NCBI RefSeq assembly: GCF_042477335.2
Contig: NC_091245.1
Location: 28,654,501-28,718,500, forward strand
Reading direction: 5' to 3'
DNA: 64,000 nucleotides
DNA from: Ovis canadensis
Taxonomy: Eukaryota > Chordata > Mammalia > Artiodactyla > Bovidae
The notes under the pieces are model-generated. The model worked only from the letters and a program-made list of their open reading frames with translations. It did no database searches and had not been told where the DNA came from. Both the position numbers and the translations under genes were made by a program. Shown here piece by piece: positions 34,696 through 45,610 of the stretch. Positions within the stretch are counted from its first letter, which is position 1; the number at the start of each line of letters is the position of its first letter.

Positions 34696-37600
34696 GTAAG
34701 ATTCCCGGTGCCCTGAGCCTTTGTCCCGCTGTTGGTTCCTCCCCGGGCTGCTGCCTCCCCACCTCCCTCACTCTGGCGTCCCAGGCCAGCCGCGGGTATG
34801 GGCCCTTGGGGTGGGGGTGGGAAGATGCTTTCTAGAGGGAATCTTGCTTCGGGATACCTTTTTCTGAGTAGGCATTTGGGTTTGGTGCCTTTTTGCAAGA
34901 AGGTAAAAAGAGAGAAAGGAATGGGTGGTTCTGAGGGGTTAATTTTAAAAAACATTTAGCTATAGTCTCTGCTTTTCCATTCCGGGAGAAAAAAAAAATG
35001 GCCGCACAAAAAAAAAAATGGCCCCCCAGTCCGCTTAGCTGAGGCTCCTCCTCCCAACAGAGAGGATCGCGGGAGAGTGGCCATATTGCGCTTGCGCAAC
35101 TCTTCCCACCCTTTTCTGGTGCTGGAGGCTCCTCCCCCAGAACGTCCTCGTGGGTGGGCCAGCGCCTTATGACTGCACCTGCGTCCCTCCGCCCACCCCT
35201 CCCCCATCTTCTGTGCCCTAGTCAGCTTGCTCCTCAGCCGTGCTCTGGCCCAATGGCTGTGTATGGGCGTTCTTCCCACCTGTTTCCCAGGCATGGATGG
35301 GAATGAGACCTCTTCTCTGCTCCCTACAAGAGAACAGTCTATTGAGACGTGGTTGCTGTTTTTCTCTCCTCCCTCCACATGCATAAATTACATTGTTCCC
35401 TAGGTATTGTAACTTTCACTATTATAATTTCAAGTCACATGTAAGTTTGAGACTTTTAAAAAGGGGCTCATTTTGGGTGCAGACACGTTTTTTCTGGTTT
35501 TCTCTATGGGAGTGTGGTAGAAAGAGCGCAAGTCTGAGTCAGGACGCTGAGGGGCTGCTCACTTGGTAATCTTAAGCAAGCTCCTTCCTTCTGTGACAGC
35601 CTCGCCCCTCTGTAGGCTAAGGGGATTGGCCTGATGCTCTCCGAAGGCCAGTTCTGCCTTCTGGGACGTTCTAGGAAAATATAGGTCCCTAGAGAACTAG
35701 ATGAGGAAGACAGATCTGAAAAGCAGTTCTAGGAGAAGGATACCTTTCTACGGATATGGAGCCTTTCTTTGTTCCATCAACTGAGCACTGTGTGCCCAGC
35801 ACTAGTGATGAAAAGGTGAAGGGGGGTGAGTCAGATTCCTTGCCCTCAAGGATCTTGTCCTTGTGAAAGAAAAGGACATCACAGAGAACTCTAATAACCA
35901 GTGGTTTAGCTGTGGTCTGAAGGAAGATCAGGAGCTGAGCACTGAGGATTCAAGAAGGCAAAGTGGGGTTAGGAAAAAAAGCCTTCCAAGCAGAGAGGAT
36001 AGCATCTGCAGAGGCCCTGAGGTGGAGAAAGAAGGCGCTACTAGTGATCAGACAGTGAGGCTGGAGTGAAGGCAGGAATGCAGTCTGCGTGGGCTTCATG
36101 GCTGGGCCAAGGACTTTTGCTGAGGGCAACAGAACATGGTTGAAGGGTTTAAAAAGCAGGGAGGATCAAAAGCATAATGGATGTGGGAGTTGTCTGTGAA
36201 TGGATATGAGTGTTTATTTATACTGCTACCTTCAGACGATAATATGGTGCCCTTTTTTCTAGCTCCATGTGTTTTTAACACTTCCCTCGTTGCATGTCTT
36301 TTCAGGGCTCCCTCTGAGCATCAACTCAGATTCTGTGGTGGGGTCTGAGTGCCTGGAGAGAGAACCTCCCAAGCTGTACCCCAGCTGCTCCAGCATGCAC
36401 CCCTACCGCCCTTTTCCTCTGGGCTACCAGGATGCATCCCCAAGTGTGGGGATCCCTCTGCAGCAGAGTTTCCAGCACCTGTCCTATAGCCACTACTATG
36501 GAGGAGGCTTGGTGAGTCCCATTCCTGATATTTTCGAAGTTCCTCCCTATTTCAGCTGCCCTGGCTGCTTTAACAGACTTTCTCCCAGGCAGCCAGCCAT
36601 TGTGCTCACTCTATACCAGGACATGGGCAGTGGGTGGAAGGATACAGCATTGGCCTTGTATGCTGTGCACCTCTGGGAATGCACATGTGAACAAGTTGGC
36701 CTGGGCTGTGGCGTGGGCTAAGAGACTCTGGGAGCTCAGGCAAAAAGGAATGCAGACACATCTCAGATAAACCTGGGGAACAGCCACACGGGAACCTGAA
36801 TGACCACCAGCCTTGATCCATGGAATGCCAGTCAATACTAGGTACCAGATAGGAAATAGCGCTTTCCTCGAGCCACACATTTGAGGGCAGAGTCAGGAGC
36901 AGACAAAGGTCCCCTGCTGCAAAAGAATGGCCCACTTGAGATGGCAGAGGGCTTTCAAGAGGATAGGGCACTTAAGCTTAGTCATGAAAAATATGGAGAC
37001 TTCCCCCAAACACTGGTCACCTTAGGAGATACTTGTTGAAAAAAAAAAAGGGTAAATTTAATCATTTTATAAGGTCAGTGATCAGTTACTAACTGGTGCG
37101 CTCTTTGAGCCTAGAGTTTTGAGTTCTGGAAGTTCTGGATATATAAGAGTTGTGTGAGATGTGGGTCAGGTGACCAGCTTTTGCAGCAGCGGTTGCCAGC
37201 TCCTTCCATCTTTCTCCCTTTTGGCAACCCCAGAGGGCCATCAGAACTGCAGAATAGCGAGAGGCCTGGGTGACCAGTCCTGACTTTGGCTCGTAAGGCT
37301 GGACCTGTGAGGGAGTTGACTGAGATGCAGCTCACATTCAGGGAAGTGTGGACCACTGTTACTTTTACTTTCTTCCTAAGCTACAAGCCCAACCCTGTGT
37401 GTTACAGAGATGCTGCCTTGGGTGGAGGGTAGAGAAGAGTGAGTAGAGAGCAGGCTGCTTTGGTCTAATGTGGAAAGTAAGAGAAGGGACCACAGTTTGA
37501 TGTTAACGTAGTGTAGTCATGCACTGCTCCTGCTTCACTGCAGCAGCATCTTCTCTGATCCAGATATTCTAAAGTTTTATTCAGAAATCATTTTCCATTC

Positions 37601-40600
37601 ATTCAAGGGGGAAAAGTTTGAACACCACTGGTCTTGATCATTTCCAGGGTGCCTACTGGCCCTTATGTAAGCCTCCGAGGTACATGTTATTTTCTCATTG
37701 TAGGGCAGAGGAAAAAGGCTCAGAGGAGTAACAGATTTGTCCAGGGTCACGGAAGTGGGGAACAAGGGACTGGGATTCAGATTACACAACTGGTCAGTGA
37801 CAGAGTCAGGACAGAGGCTAGGACAGACATGACCCTGACTCTCACCGTCCCGCTGCCCTGCCTGAAACTGAGGGTGGGGTGCTGGCCACCCCACTGCAGC
37901 CCAGGGAGAACACGGCATCTCTAGCCTCCACACAAAGAGAGGGGTCTTGGCCAAATGGAGCACACACCCACCGTCTGCTCGCACAGAAGCCTGAGGCCTG
38001 GCGTCCAGGGCAGGGCTCTGATTGACAGGCCTGCCAGACGGCCTTTGTTAGGAGTGTGATCTCAGTTGGTTTATCTGGGCCTGAGCTGCCACCACCAGCC
38101 CCAGGCAGGAGCTGTGATCCAGGGAGAAACTTGGCTGAGCAGCTTGGAATGAAAGACTAATAATCCCCCTTCCTGCCCCCTTCACGTCTGGATAGGGGAT
38201 CACCCATTCATTTGTGAAGCTGTTTCAAACCCAAGAGCCTGTGAGTTGCTTCATCCTTGCCCTGCTGCCCCTGCCCAGCCTCCCAAATACTCCCTGAGCC
38301 GCCTTCTCTTCCTGCCCTGTCCCACCTGCTGCTTCTGTGCTTCCTCTTTTCTCTTCCCACAAAAGAGCACAGGCCTGGAGTCAGACAGACCTAGAGACCA
38401 ACCCTGCCTTTGCTGCCTGCTCTCCACGTCGCCTGGGCATGCCGCCGAACTCCTGAGGGCCTTGCTCAGGTTCTTAGTCTCTAGCATGGGGGCATCCTCA
38501 GGCTGTTGATAGATTCTGGGTACACAAAAGCGGGCTTTCTTCCCTTCCTTGTGGTCACATTAAATTAGGAAGTGCTGGGTTCAGGTAAGCAGATTTAATA
38601 GGCTCATGTGTAAGCCATCGATGTGGGGGCAGTTTTCAGGGCTTCTCAAACTCCTTGGGCAAAGAGCACTTCTAAGAACACGGAAAAATATCTTGTGGGA
38701 CACTGAATTTCTTTGGCACACAGCCTGTGAAGTGCTGCTCTGGAGTACCTGGATGGAGGAGTAAATAATAATGGCTTGCCCTGAAATTTATGATTTTCTA
38801 TTACATTCATGTCTTTCTCAGTTAAGCTGAGCTGTGTGGTCATCACCCCTCCACATCCCGTTATTCCAGCCTTGGGGTCCTGTGGTATGGAGTTAGCTTT
38901 CACCTTCTGAAGAAGGAACATAAACACAGAAGGGCTGAAGCCACTTTTCCTGAGGTCACCTAGCTCCCCTTGCCTCAGTTACAGCTGCACTATACTGTCT
39001 GGTTAGAATGAGGGGCCCACAGGCCCAGTGATGCCGGAGTCTTAAGTCATCACATGTGCCAGAGGTGGGACCCCAAGTAGGTGGATGCTTTCAGACCCTT
39101 CTCCGGTGCAGAGCAGTGGAGTCAGGCCGACTTGGGATTCTCTTCTGCCTCTGCTGCCCCCCAGCTCTGGCCTGGGCCTGTACCGTCTCTCACTGATGCT
39201 GGTTTTTGCTGCAGTGACGATGGTTAATGGACCCTCCCTCCTAGGGTCGTCAGGATAGAATGAGGCTGTAGACATACTCAAATGCAGCTGCTCCCCAGGC
39301 TTCTCTGCGTTGTGCTTGTGTCCGTCCTTGCCTTCAGTCAGCTGGCAGGGGTTTGCTGAACACCCTGTTCTGAGTATCCTGTGCTCCACTGTCTGGGCTG
39401 CAGAGATGAATCGCCTCAACAGGGAGCCCCCATTCAGGGGCCTGAATGTGGGATCGGCCCCCTGGCTCACCCTCTGCCCTCTGACTGCCTGCTGTGTGTG
39501 CCCTGCAGGTGGCGGAACCTGTGGGAGACTTCCAGCCAAGCTACTACCAGCCGCTGGGGCAGCCGCCACTGGGGCAGCCGCCGCAGCCTCAGTTCCTCCC
39601 GCCGGGCTTGCTGTCTGCGCTCCACTTCCTCCTGCCGCCGCTGCCCCCACCGCCTCCAGCAACCTTCTCGCTGACCGTCCTATCTGACACGGACAAGGAG
39701 AACACCGGTGAGTGAGGCCCCGTCTTCCAGCTGCCGAGGGACACAGGAAGACTCTGGAGGATGGGGGTCCTACTATGACGTGGGCGTGGAGGGCAGGGAA
39801 ATGGAGAATAGGATTTTCAATGTCCTGGGCCCTGGGGAAACTCTTTCCTGGCACCGCTCTCTTAAATTCCATACATAAACTTCTAGGGGAGGTGAGTCCC
39901 CATTCTCAGGTGAGGAAACTGTGATAGAACCCTGAGAGGGTCTCACATATGTACATGGTGCAGCTCGGGTTCCAACAGAAGTCTCTGTCTGGCTCCAGCT
40001 TCAACGCTAATTTCCTCACCTTAACAGTTCCTGTGGGCAAAATGTGGAGGATGGCACGCGCGTGGTGCCGAAGGACCAGAGGTGCCAGGCCTCTCTGGCT
40101 GGGGAAGCAGCACGTGCTGAGCCTGCCTGGGGCTGGTGGGGATGATTCCTCTGGCTCGGGCCACTCTGGCCTTCACAGTTCGGTCACTGGTGCACCGGGT
40201 GATCTTGGGCACTCACACCCTCCTCTGGGCCTCAGTCTTCTCACCTGTAAAGTGGGCCCTGTCACAGGGTTACTGTGCGGGTTTTCTTTTGAGGGCCCTT
40301 GAAGCTTTAAAAGTTGTAGGATTTTTTCTTCCCTCTTTCAGTCCTCCCCTGAGGCTCCTTAAGAAAAGAAACCGAGGCCTGTTGTATGTCCGATGCCTAG
40401 ATCTGTTAACTGGGGAAGTGGTACAGTGTGACTTGAAGTACGATGGCCCTGGTGCCGCACAGCCTGGGTGTAAGTCCTGGCTCCAGCACTTGCCCACGGT
40501 GTGACCTCGGGCAAGTTAATTCACTCCTCGGTGCTTCAGTTTCGGTATCTGTAAGAGCAAACTAATGAAGGGTCCCTTCCCTCATGAGCTCATCCTGAGG

Positions 40601-41046
40601 ATTAAACAAAACCTAAAATGACGAAGGCATTGGTAAAGATTGTTCTCACTGTTGTCCCTAATCCCCATGCCAACCATGATGCTGCATAGTAAGCACCTTC
40701 TAATGGACAGAAGGAGACGCTGAGGTTCAGAGCTGAGAGTAGCTCGCTTCCTGCCACCCAGCTTGTGACAAGCAGAGCTGGAGTCTGAACTTGAGTCTAT
40801 ATCCTCTGGCCAGGGCTAGAATCCCAGTTTCCTGACTCCTAGCAAATTAAAAGTAGGAATGGGAATAACTAATTCTCTGTAGGGACTGGCAATGATGGTG
40901 ATGCCTTGTAGAAAACTTATGTGTGAAAACAGGTGATTTCCCCTCTTTCTCAATCCAGCCCCTCTTCTCTGTCCTTCACAGATGACCAGGATGTGGAAGG
41001 GCCGAGCGAGCCCAGCCAGCCATCGTCCCAGGAGCAGTCCGACTAG
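34110..41046 (+). CDS. DMRTB1: DMRTB1 (DMRT6), DM-domain transcription factor, four coding exons
   Basis: Join 34110-34695, 36306-36511, 39509-39707 and 40982-41046 gives 1056 nt, or 351 aa plus TAG. Introns are GT/AG with phases 1, 0 and 1. The DM domain (about residues 14-67) shows the two interleaved zinc sites: C18, C21, H33, C37 and H24, C42, C44, C47, followed by the basic recognition tail ERQKIVAAQK. The middle is low-complexity and Ala/Pro/Gly-rich. Exon 2 carries the family segment SSMHPYRPFPLGY, exon 3 a proline-rich stretch and the DTDKENT motif, and exon 4 ends SQPSSQEQSD as I recall for human DMRTB1 (about 342 aa). In mouse, DMRT6 is a nuclear DNA-binding protein of late spermatogonia that helps shut the mitotic programme before meiosis. 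The N-terminus starts 11 residues before the MLRTPKCSR segment. Met12 (34143) is an alternative start. The human start codon position reads CAG here. Confidence 0.96.
34985..35130. promoter_or_regulatory. Promoter-like block in DMRTB1 intron 1
   Basis: Two 20-bp tandem units, each an A-run followed by ATGGCC, start at about 34989 and 35008. AAAATGGCCGC resembles a YY1 site. TGCGCTTGCGCA at 35087-35098 matches NRF1 at 11 of 12 positions. CT-rich and CACCC-like boxes follow. An alternative or antisense promoter is inferred. Confidence 0.35.
35510..35650 (+). repeat. MIR in DMRTB1 intron 1
   Basis: GTGGTAGAAAGAGCGCAAGT through GGCTAAGGGGATTGGCCTGA fits the MIR forward core. Confidence 0.6.
36306..36511 (+). 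CDS. DMRTB1: DMRTB1 coding exon 2
   Basis: A polypyrimidine tract and CAG acceptor end at 36305, and the donor is CTTG|GTGAGT. The exon is 206 nt; with the carried G it encodes 69 codons, from GLPLSINSD to HYYGGGL. The frame stays open past the donor to 36721, so intron retention would give a different C-terminus. Confidence 0.94.
37685..37830 (-). repeat. MIR in DMRTB1 intron 2
   Basis: AAGGCTCAGAGGAGTAACAG and TTGTCCAGGGTCACGGAAG are MIR complement. Confidence 0.65.
39509..39707 (+). CDS. DMRTB1: DMRTB1 coding exon 3
   Basis: The acceptor is CCCTGCAG and the donor ACCG|GTGAGT. It encodes VAEPVGDFQPSYYQP, a proline-rich segment, then LTVLSDTDKENT. A 15-bp unit coding LGQPP is tandemly doubled at 39554-39583. 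Confidence 0.94.
40460..40830. repeat. Two adjacent MIRs in opposite orientation, DMRTB1 intron 3
   Basis: A forward core lies at 40465-40640 (GTGTGACCTCGGGCAAGTTA). A complement core follows at 40660-40830 (GACGCTGAGGTTCAGAGC). Confidence 0.65.
40982..41046 (+). CDS. DMRTB1: DMRTB1 coding exon 4 (terminal)
   Basis: The acceptor is TCCTTCACAG. The split codon completes GAT. The exon encodes DDQDVEGPSEPSQPSSQEQSD and ends at TAG 41044-41046. The match to the recalled human C-terminus confirms the gene model. Confidence 0.94.
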
Positions 41047-41082
41047 GCCCAGGCCCTCAGGCCAGCAGCGTGGGGCCTTGGT

Positions 41083-41101
41083 GGGGGGGCGGGGGGGGGT
41101 G
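41083..41101 (+). other. G-rich tract in the DMRTB1 3'UTR
   Basis: Runs of seven and nine G separated by one C lie about 40 nt after the stop codon on the sense strand. It could fold as a G-quadruplex. Confidence 0.5.
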
Positions 41102-41713
41102 CTTGCAGCAATGATTTTCTTGTCTCTATTCAGTGATATGTAGGGAGGAAGGGTAGTGATAAGCTAAGGTGGCTGTGAATTCCCATTTCAAGATAGGAGG
41201 AAGAGTGTGGTTGCTAAGGTTCTCTCAAGCCTGAGACACGGGGCTTGAAAAGGAACTCAGAGGATGAAGTCACCAGGGCTCGGCCAGAGCTCTGAGATGT
41301 GGGAGGCTGGTGAGAGCTCACATTTCAGAATGAATTTAGCCAGCTCTGTGTTGGTTGCTGTTAGTCAGATTCACCCCAGAGGCGGCCTTTGACTTCCTCA
41401 GGTCCTGCTGCAGGGCGGAGGCACGGTCTACCTCAGCCTCTGCTTCTGCTGCCTCTGTCTGGTCCCCAGCAGGAGGCAGCACAGATATCAGGCGGCCAGC
41501 ACATCCAAGTGGATGGCAGGAGCAGCCAGGACCAGGGTGCTGAGCAGGTTCTGCTACACCCTTCTTACTGCTCTGTCCCCCGGGGTCAGCCTGGGCCCCT
41601 TCTCTAGGGGCTTTACTATCAAATATAAGCATTTTAGCCTCTGAGGTTCCTTTACTTTTTCCCCATGAAGTTTAAGCCATTATGGCATCATTTCTGGTTT
41701 TAAAAAAAAAACT

Positions 41714-41719
41714 ATTAAA
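41714..41719 (+). terminator. Candidate DMRTB1 poly(A) signal ATTAAA
   Basis: ATTAAA lies about 670 nt after the DMRTB1 stop, following an A-run, with T-rich sequence downstream. It is one of two plausible signals. Confidence 0.4.
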
Positions 41720-41864
41720 GTTTGACTATTTCATGTTTTTATAGTGATTGCTAGCTTTAAAAATTAGGCTTTTTGTAAGTTCTCATGCAGTTCTCAGAGA
41801 ATAGGATGGTGCTTCCAGATTACCTGTGGCATCAGTTTCTTCTCTGGGGACGGTTGACATTTGA

Positions 41865-41870
41865 AATAAA
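41865..41870 (+). terminator. Candidate DMRTB1 poly(A) signal AATAAA
   Basis: This canonical AATAAA is about 820 nt after the stop. GT-rich sequence follows within 40 nt (TTGTGGAGGGTGTATG). It is the stronger candidate for the 3'UTR end. Confidence 0.45.
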
Positions 41871-42084
41871 ATGAACAGTGGAAATCCTTGTGGAGGGTGT
41901 ATGCTCTCTTTAACTTTCTGTGGAATGCAACCTTGGGAAGGGGAGGCGGTGGCTGGGATTCATGGCCTGTCAGCCTGCTCTTTCTATGCACTTAGGTAAG
42001 ACTTTCCCTTTATCTCAGTTATCAACTGAGAGGCTTGGGCAAGGCTGGTAGCTTTTTTACTATCAGTATTATTGTTGTTATTTT

Positions 42085-42232
42085 TTTCTATGGTTTTAAA
42101 AATTTCTTATTCATTTTTAATTGAAGGATAATTACAGTATTGTGTTGTTTCTGCTATACATCAACATGGATTAGCCATAGGTGTACATATGTCCCCTCCC
42201 TCTTGAGCCTCCCTCCCACCTCCCTGTTATTA
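42085..42232 (-). repeat. L1-BT 3'UTR fragment
   Basis: TTTTTAATTGAAGGATAATT and CAACATGGATTAGCCATAGG are typical of the bovine L1 3'UTR in complement. Confidence 0.65.
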
Positions 42233-42234
42233 TT

Positions 42235-44099
42235 TTAAGCAGTAGAGACGTTTTAAGGAAATCTGATGCAGACACATGAAATGTAAAGATTTTCTCAAGT
42301 TTCTCTTCCCCAGCTCCTTGCATAGTCCCTGCAGAGTAACATGGTTTTAAAAAACCAGAACTTGATCCCATTTTGTTGCTTTAGAGTCCTGGTTCTCTTC
42401 CCTTGTTTTCACTTTCTCTGTTGTTTAAAACACATCCTGCATCTCTGCTGGACTCAGAGCCTGGCACTCAGCTCTGCCCATGAGAAGCATGGAATCTGGT
42501 GTGGCAAATCGTCCACTGGGATTGCAATGGGACAGAGAGAGGTAGAGGGGCTGTGGGTGGGGGAAAGGGTCAGAGAAAGCCTTCTGGAGAAGTTTGGGTT
42601 TTGACTGCATCTTCAAGGGAAGAATGAGTTAGATTAAGGTAGGCATCCCCAGCAGCAGGGTGAGAAAGGGTAAGAGACCTGGAGTGAAGGATTCAAGGGT
42701 GAGGGACAGTGTTCTGTTTTGTCTGGAAAGGACTGGCACCCAGGAGAATAGGCTGAGCTGCCTCCTGCCTTGCCTGTGGGCCCAGCATCTTAGGACAGAT
42801 GGCGGGAAGAAAACTGAGAAGTGATAGTCTAACTATTCTCTCAAAATCATTGTGGTGACTGGGGGGTTGAAGGCCTGGGCCTGCCCTGTTGGAAGGTATT
42901 GGAGCAGATACAGTCATAGGAATTTTTCAGTTCCTGCTTTACGCACAGTGCTTCAGCAGAGCAGAGCCTGGCATACTGAGGCCTGCAGGTGTCAGCACTG
43001 GTCTTAGTCTGGACCTGAGGATGCAGTGATTTTGGACTAGCCTGGCTTTGAGGCTGAAGTTATCAGCCATCCCACTGCTGGTCCTGCCCCTGGGTCCACA
43101 GGGCCTCAGGAATCCCAGGAGCATGGGAGAAGACACAGTGTCTGATTCCGCTTGGCCTTGTTCACGGTGCCCTCACTGGATCCTGACCTTCTGAGGGTAT
43201 GGCCAGATGGGGCTGGATCAATGACCCTAATTTTTCATCATTCTCCTTTATCTTAGAGCCCATGCTTTGAAAGGTTTTTCAAGCAAACTTCATTCATCTG
43301 TAAAGCTGTTTTCCCATTTCTGATCAACACATGTAAGCATGAGGCCAGTCTGTGATCACATGGACTTCACAGCATTCCAGACCATGTTTAATGAGCCTGA
43401 TGAGGTGGGAAACTCCGTCCTGTGGAGAACAGCAGTGTCCCCGTGTCCTGAAGGGATGCATGTCCACAGGACTCCTGGAAGGGGAGGGTTGCTCAGTTCT
43501 TCTGTAGGCCTGTGAACCGATGAATCTCAGAGACCAGTCAGCATCTTTTACTGCAGCCTTGAGGCTACCTGTTGGGGTGAAAAGACCAACCATAGGGTAG
43601 GGTGGGCCCTGCCAAACTCCCTTCCCCTTAAGTGAACCCCAGGTGCTGAGAGCCTGTCTTTTCCTGTATACTCTCACCATAGTTACTTACCCTGGTGGGC
43701 TCCATGGACCCCTGCTCCCTGTAGCCTTTCCAGTCAGTTTAATCCATGCTCCCTCAGTGCCCTGCTCCTCCAGGCAGTCCTCCAGCAGCTTCAACATGAG
43801 CATTTAAACACCAGATCTGCCTATGTTGCTGCCGTGCTCACATATCTTACATGGCTCCCTACTGCTCTGAAGATCAACATTCTCAGCACAGCCTGTCTGC
43901 CCACCTCTCCAGCTTCTCCTCCAATGGCTGGCCCAGCCTAGCTAGCCCCTGTAGGGGTGGAGTCAGCCAGGCCCATGCAGAAAAAGACTGGAAGCAGAGA
44001 GACCGTCGGCCAGGGACAGCATTGCTCAATCTAAGTGACCAAGACTTGGTTATGAGTTGGGAGAACACGGTGCAGCTGGCAGCATTCCATGAAGCCGGG
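42235..44099. other. Intergenic between DMRTB1 and the promoter-like block
   Basis: L2-like debris at about 43740-43880. Open frames up to 118 codons have no domain signal. Confidence 0.4.
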
Positions 44100-44260
44100 T
44101 GCACCGGCAGGGAGCCGCCTGTAGATGGCGCGTGGAGGCCAGACCACCGCGGGGCGGGGCCTGTTGCTTAGCGACCAACCTTCGCAGGAGCAGGAGTGTC
44201 CATCGCTGCGCTTCTGCAAGCGCGGCTGGAGGAACAGGCTTAAAGCGCTCCCCAGAGACC
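44100..44260. promoter_or_regulatory. Isolated CpG-rich promoter-like block with CTCF-, Sp1- and RFX-like motifs
   Basis: CCTGTAGATGGCGC (44118-44131) matches the CTCF core at 13 of 14. GGGGCGGGGCC follows at about 44151, then GTTGCTTAGCGAC, whose complement GTCGCTAAGCAAC fits an RFX X-box (one mismatch). CpGs are dense to about 44225. No coding exon is recognisable nearby. Confidence 0.45.
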
Positions 44261-44869
44261 TAGGATCTCTCTGGAAAATCAAAGCGATGAGTTTCTAGAC
44301 TGGGCTGTAATCATCAACCTCTCAGCCATCACCTCTGCACTACCCTGCTGGTCAAACAGATGCTCTACTATCTTTGTCTTCATACAGTAGCTCCAAGCAC
44401 CATGTTCCACATTCTCCCACCCTTTCTCTCCTTTCTGTGCCTTGGCTCACGCTGAGCGTTCTTCGTAGACTCTTTCCAGCTTCACCCACTCATCTTTTAC
44501 TTACCCCTTTCAGACAGTCCAGGCGACCCCTCCTCCAGGGTCTCAGCCTGTTGAAACTGACCATGCCCTCGGCTGCCCGCTGTCACACTAATCCCACTGA
44601 GTAGGTGTCCCTCCCACAAGCCCTGAGCTTCCCGGGGGACAGTGACAAGGTTTCATGTGTCTGTCTGTCCCCACTCCCAGCATGGGCTCAGCATTGGTTA
44701 GGACTGCAGTTATCCAGGGCTGGTTGCAGAATTTCAGGGCCAGTTTGTGCATTATTAGGTGGAGGGCTGAGTGGCCCTGCCTCTGGTCACTCGCTCAACT
44801 TTGCACATGTGCTGTGCTCTGGCATCACAGAGTGGGCAGGAGAACAGGGAGTCAGCCTTCCCTGAAACC

Positions 44870-45010
44870 CTGCCAAACACTGCACCCCTCCCCTTATTTA
44901 ATCCTCGCAATGACCCAGGGAAGAGGTATGGTTTCATTTCCTATTTTATAAAGGAAAATAAGGCATATAGCAAATAGTGATTTGACCAAAGTCACATAGC
45001 TTATAAAAGG
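44870..45010 (-). repeat. MIR fragment
   Basis: CTTATTTAATCCTCGCAATGA and GATTTGACCAAAGTCACATAG are MIR complement. Confidence 0.65.
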
Positions 45011-45049
45011 CTGAGGGCATGCAGAGGGCAACATACATCCCTGGGCACC

Positions 45050-45610
45050 AGTTCAGTTCAGTTCAGTCAGTCGTGTCCGACTCTTTGCAACCCCATGAAC
45101 CACAGCACGGCAGGCCTCCCTGTCCATCACCAACTCCCGGAGTCCACCCAAACCCACGTCCATTGAGTCGGTGATGCCATCCAACCATCTCATCCTCTGT
45201 CGTCCCCTTCTCCTCCTGCCCTCAGTCTTTCCCAGCGTCAGGGTCTTTTCAAATGAGTCAGCTCTTCGCATCAGGTGGCCAGAGTATTGGAGTTTCAGCT
45301 TCAACATCAGTCCTTCCAATGAACACCCAGGACTGATCTCCTTTAGGATGGACTGGTTGGATCTCCTTGCAGTCCAAGGGACTCTCAAGAGTCTTCTCCA
45401 TCACTACAGTTCAAAAGCATATATTCTGTGCTCAGCTTTCTTTATAGTCCAACTCTCACATCCATACACAACCACTGGAAAAACCATAGCCTTGACTAGA
45501 TGGACCTTTGTCGGCAAGATAATGTCTCTGTTTTTTAATATGCTATCTAGGTTGGTCATAATTTTCCTTCCAAGGAGTAAGTGTCTTTTAATTTTGTTGT
45601 TAATTTCCAT
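45050..45610 (-). mobile_element. BovB LINE 3' portion
   Basis: The complement of the ACTGA-repeat tail is at 45052-45066. Minus frames read [20 protein letters not shown] and VYGCESWTIKKAEH with one break between them. It keeps arginine codons (HLMRRADS) where the 21-kb and 32-kb copies have a stop. Confidence 0.92.

Noticed and set aside
33915-34955. 346-codon open frame on the - strand
   Set aside because: It lies antisense to DMRTB1 exon 1 and is open because that exon is GC-rich; the product has no recognisable domain.
39042-39872. 276-codon open frame on the - strand
   Set aside because: Antisense to DMRTB1 exon 3; low-complexity Ala/Gly product.
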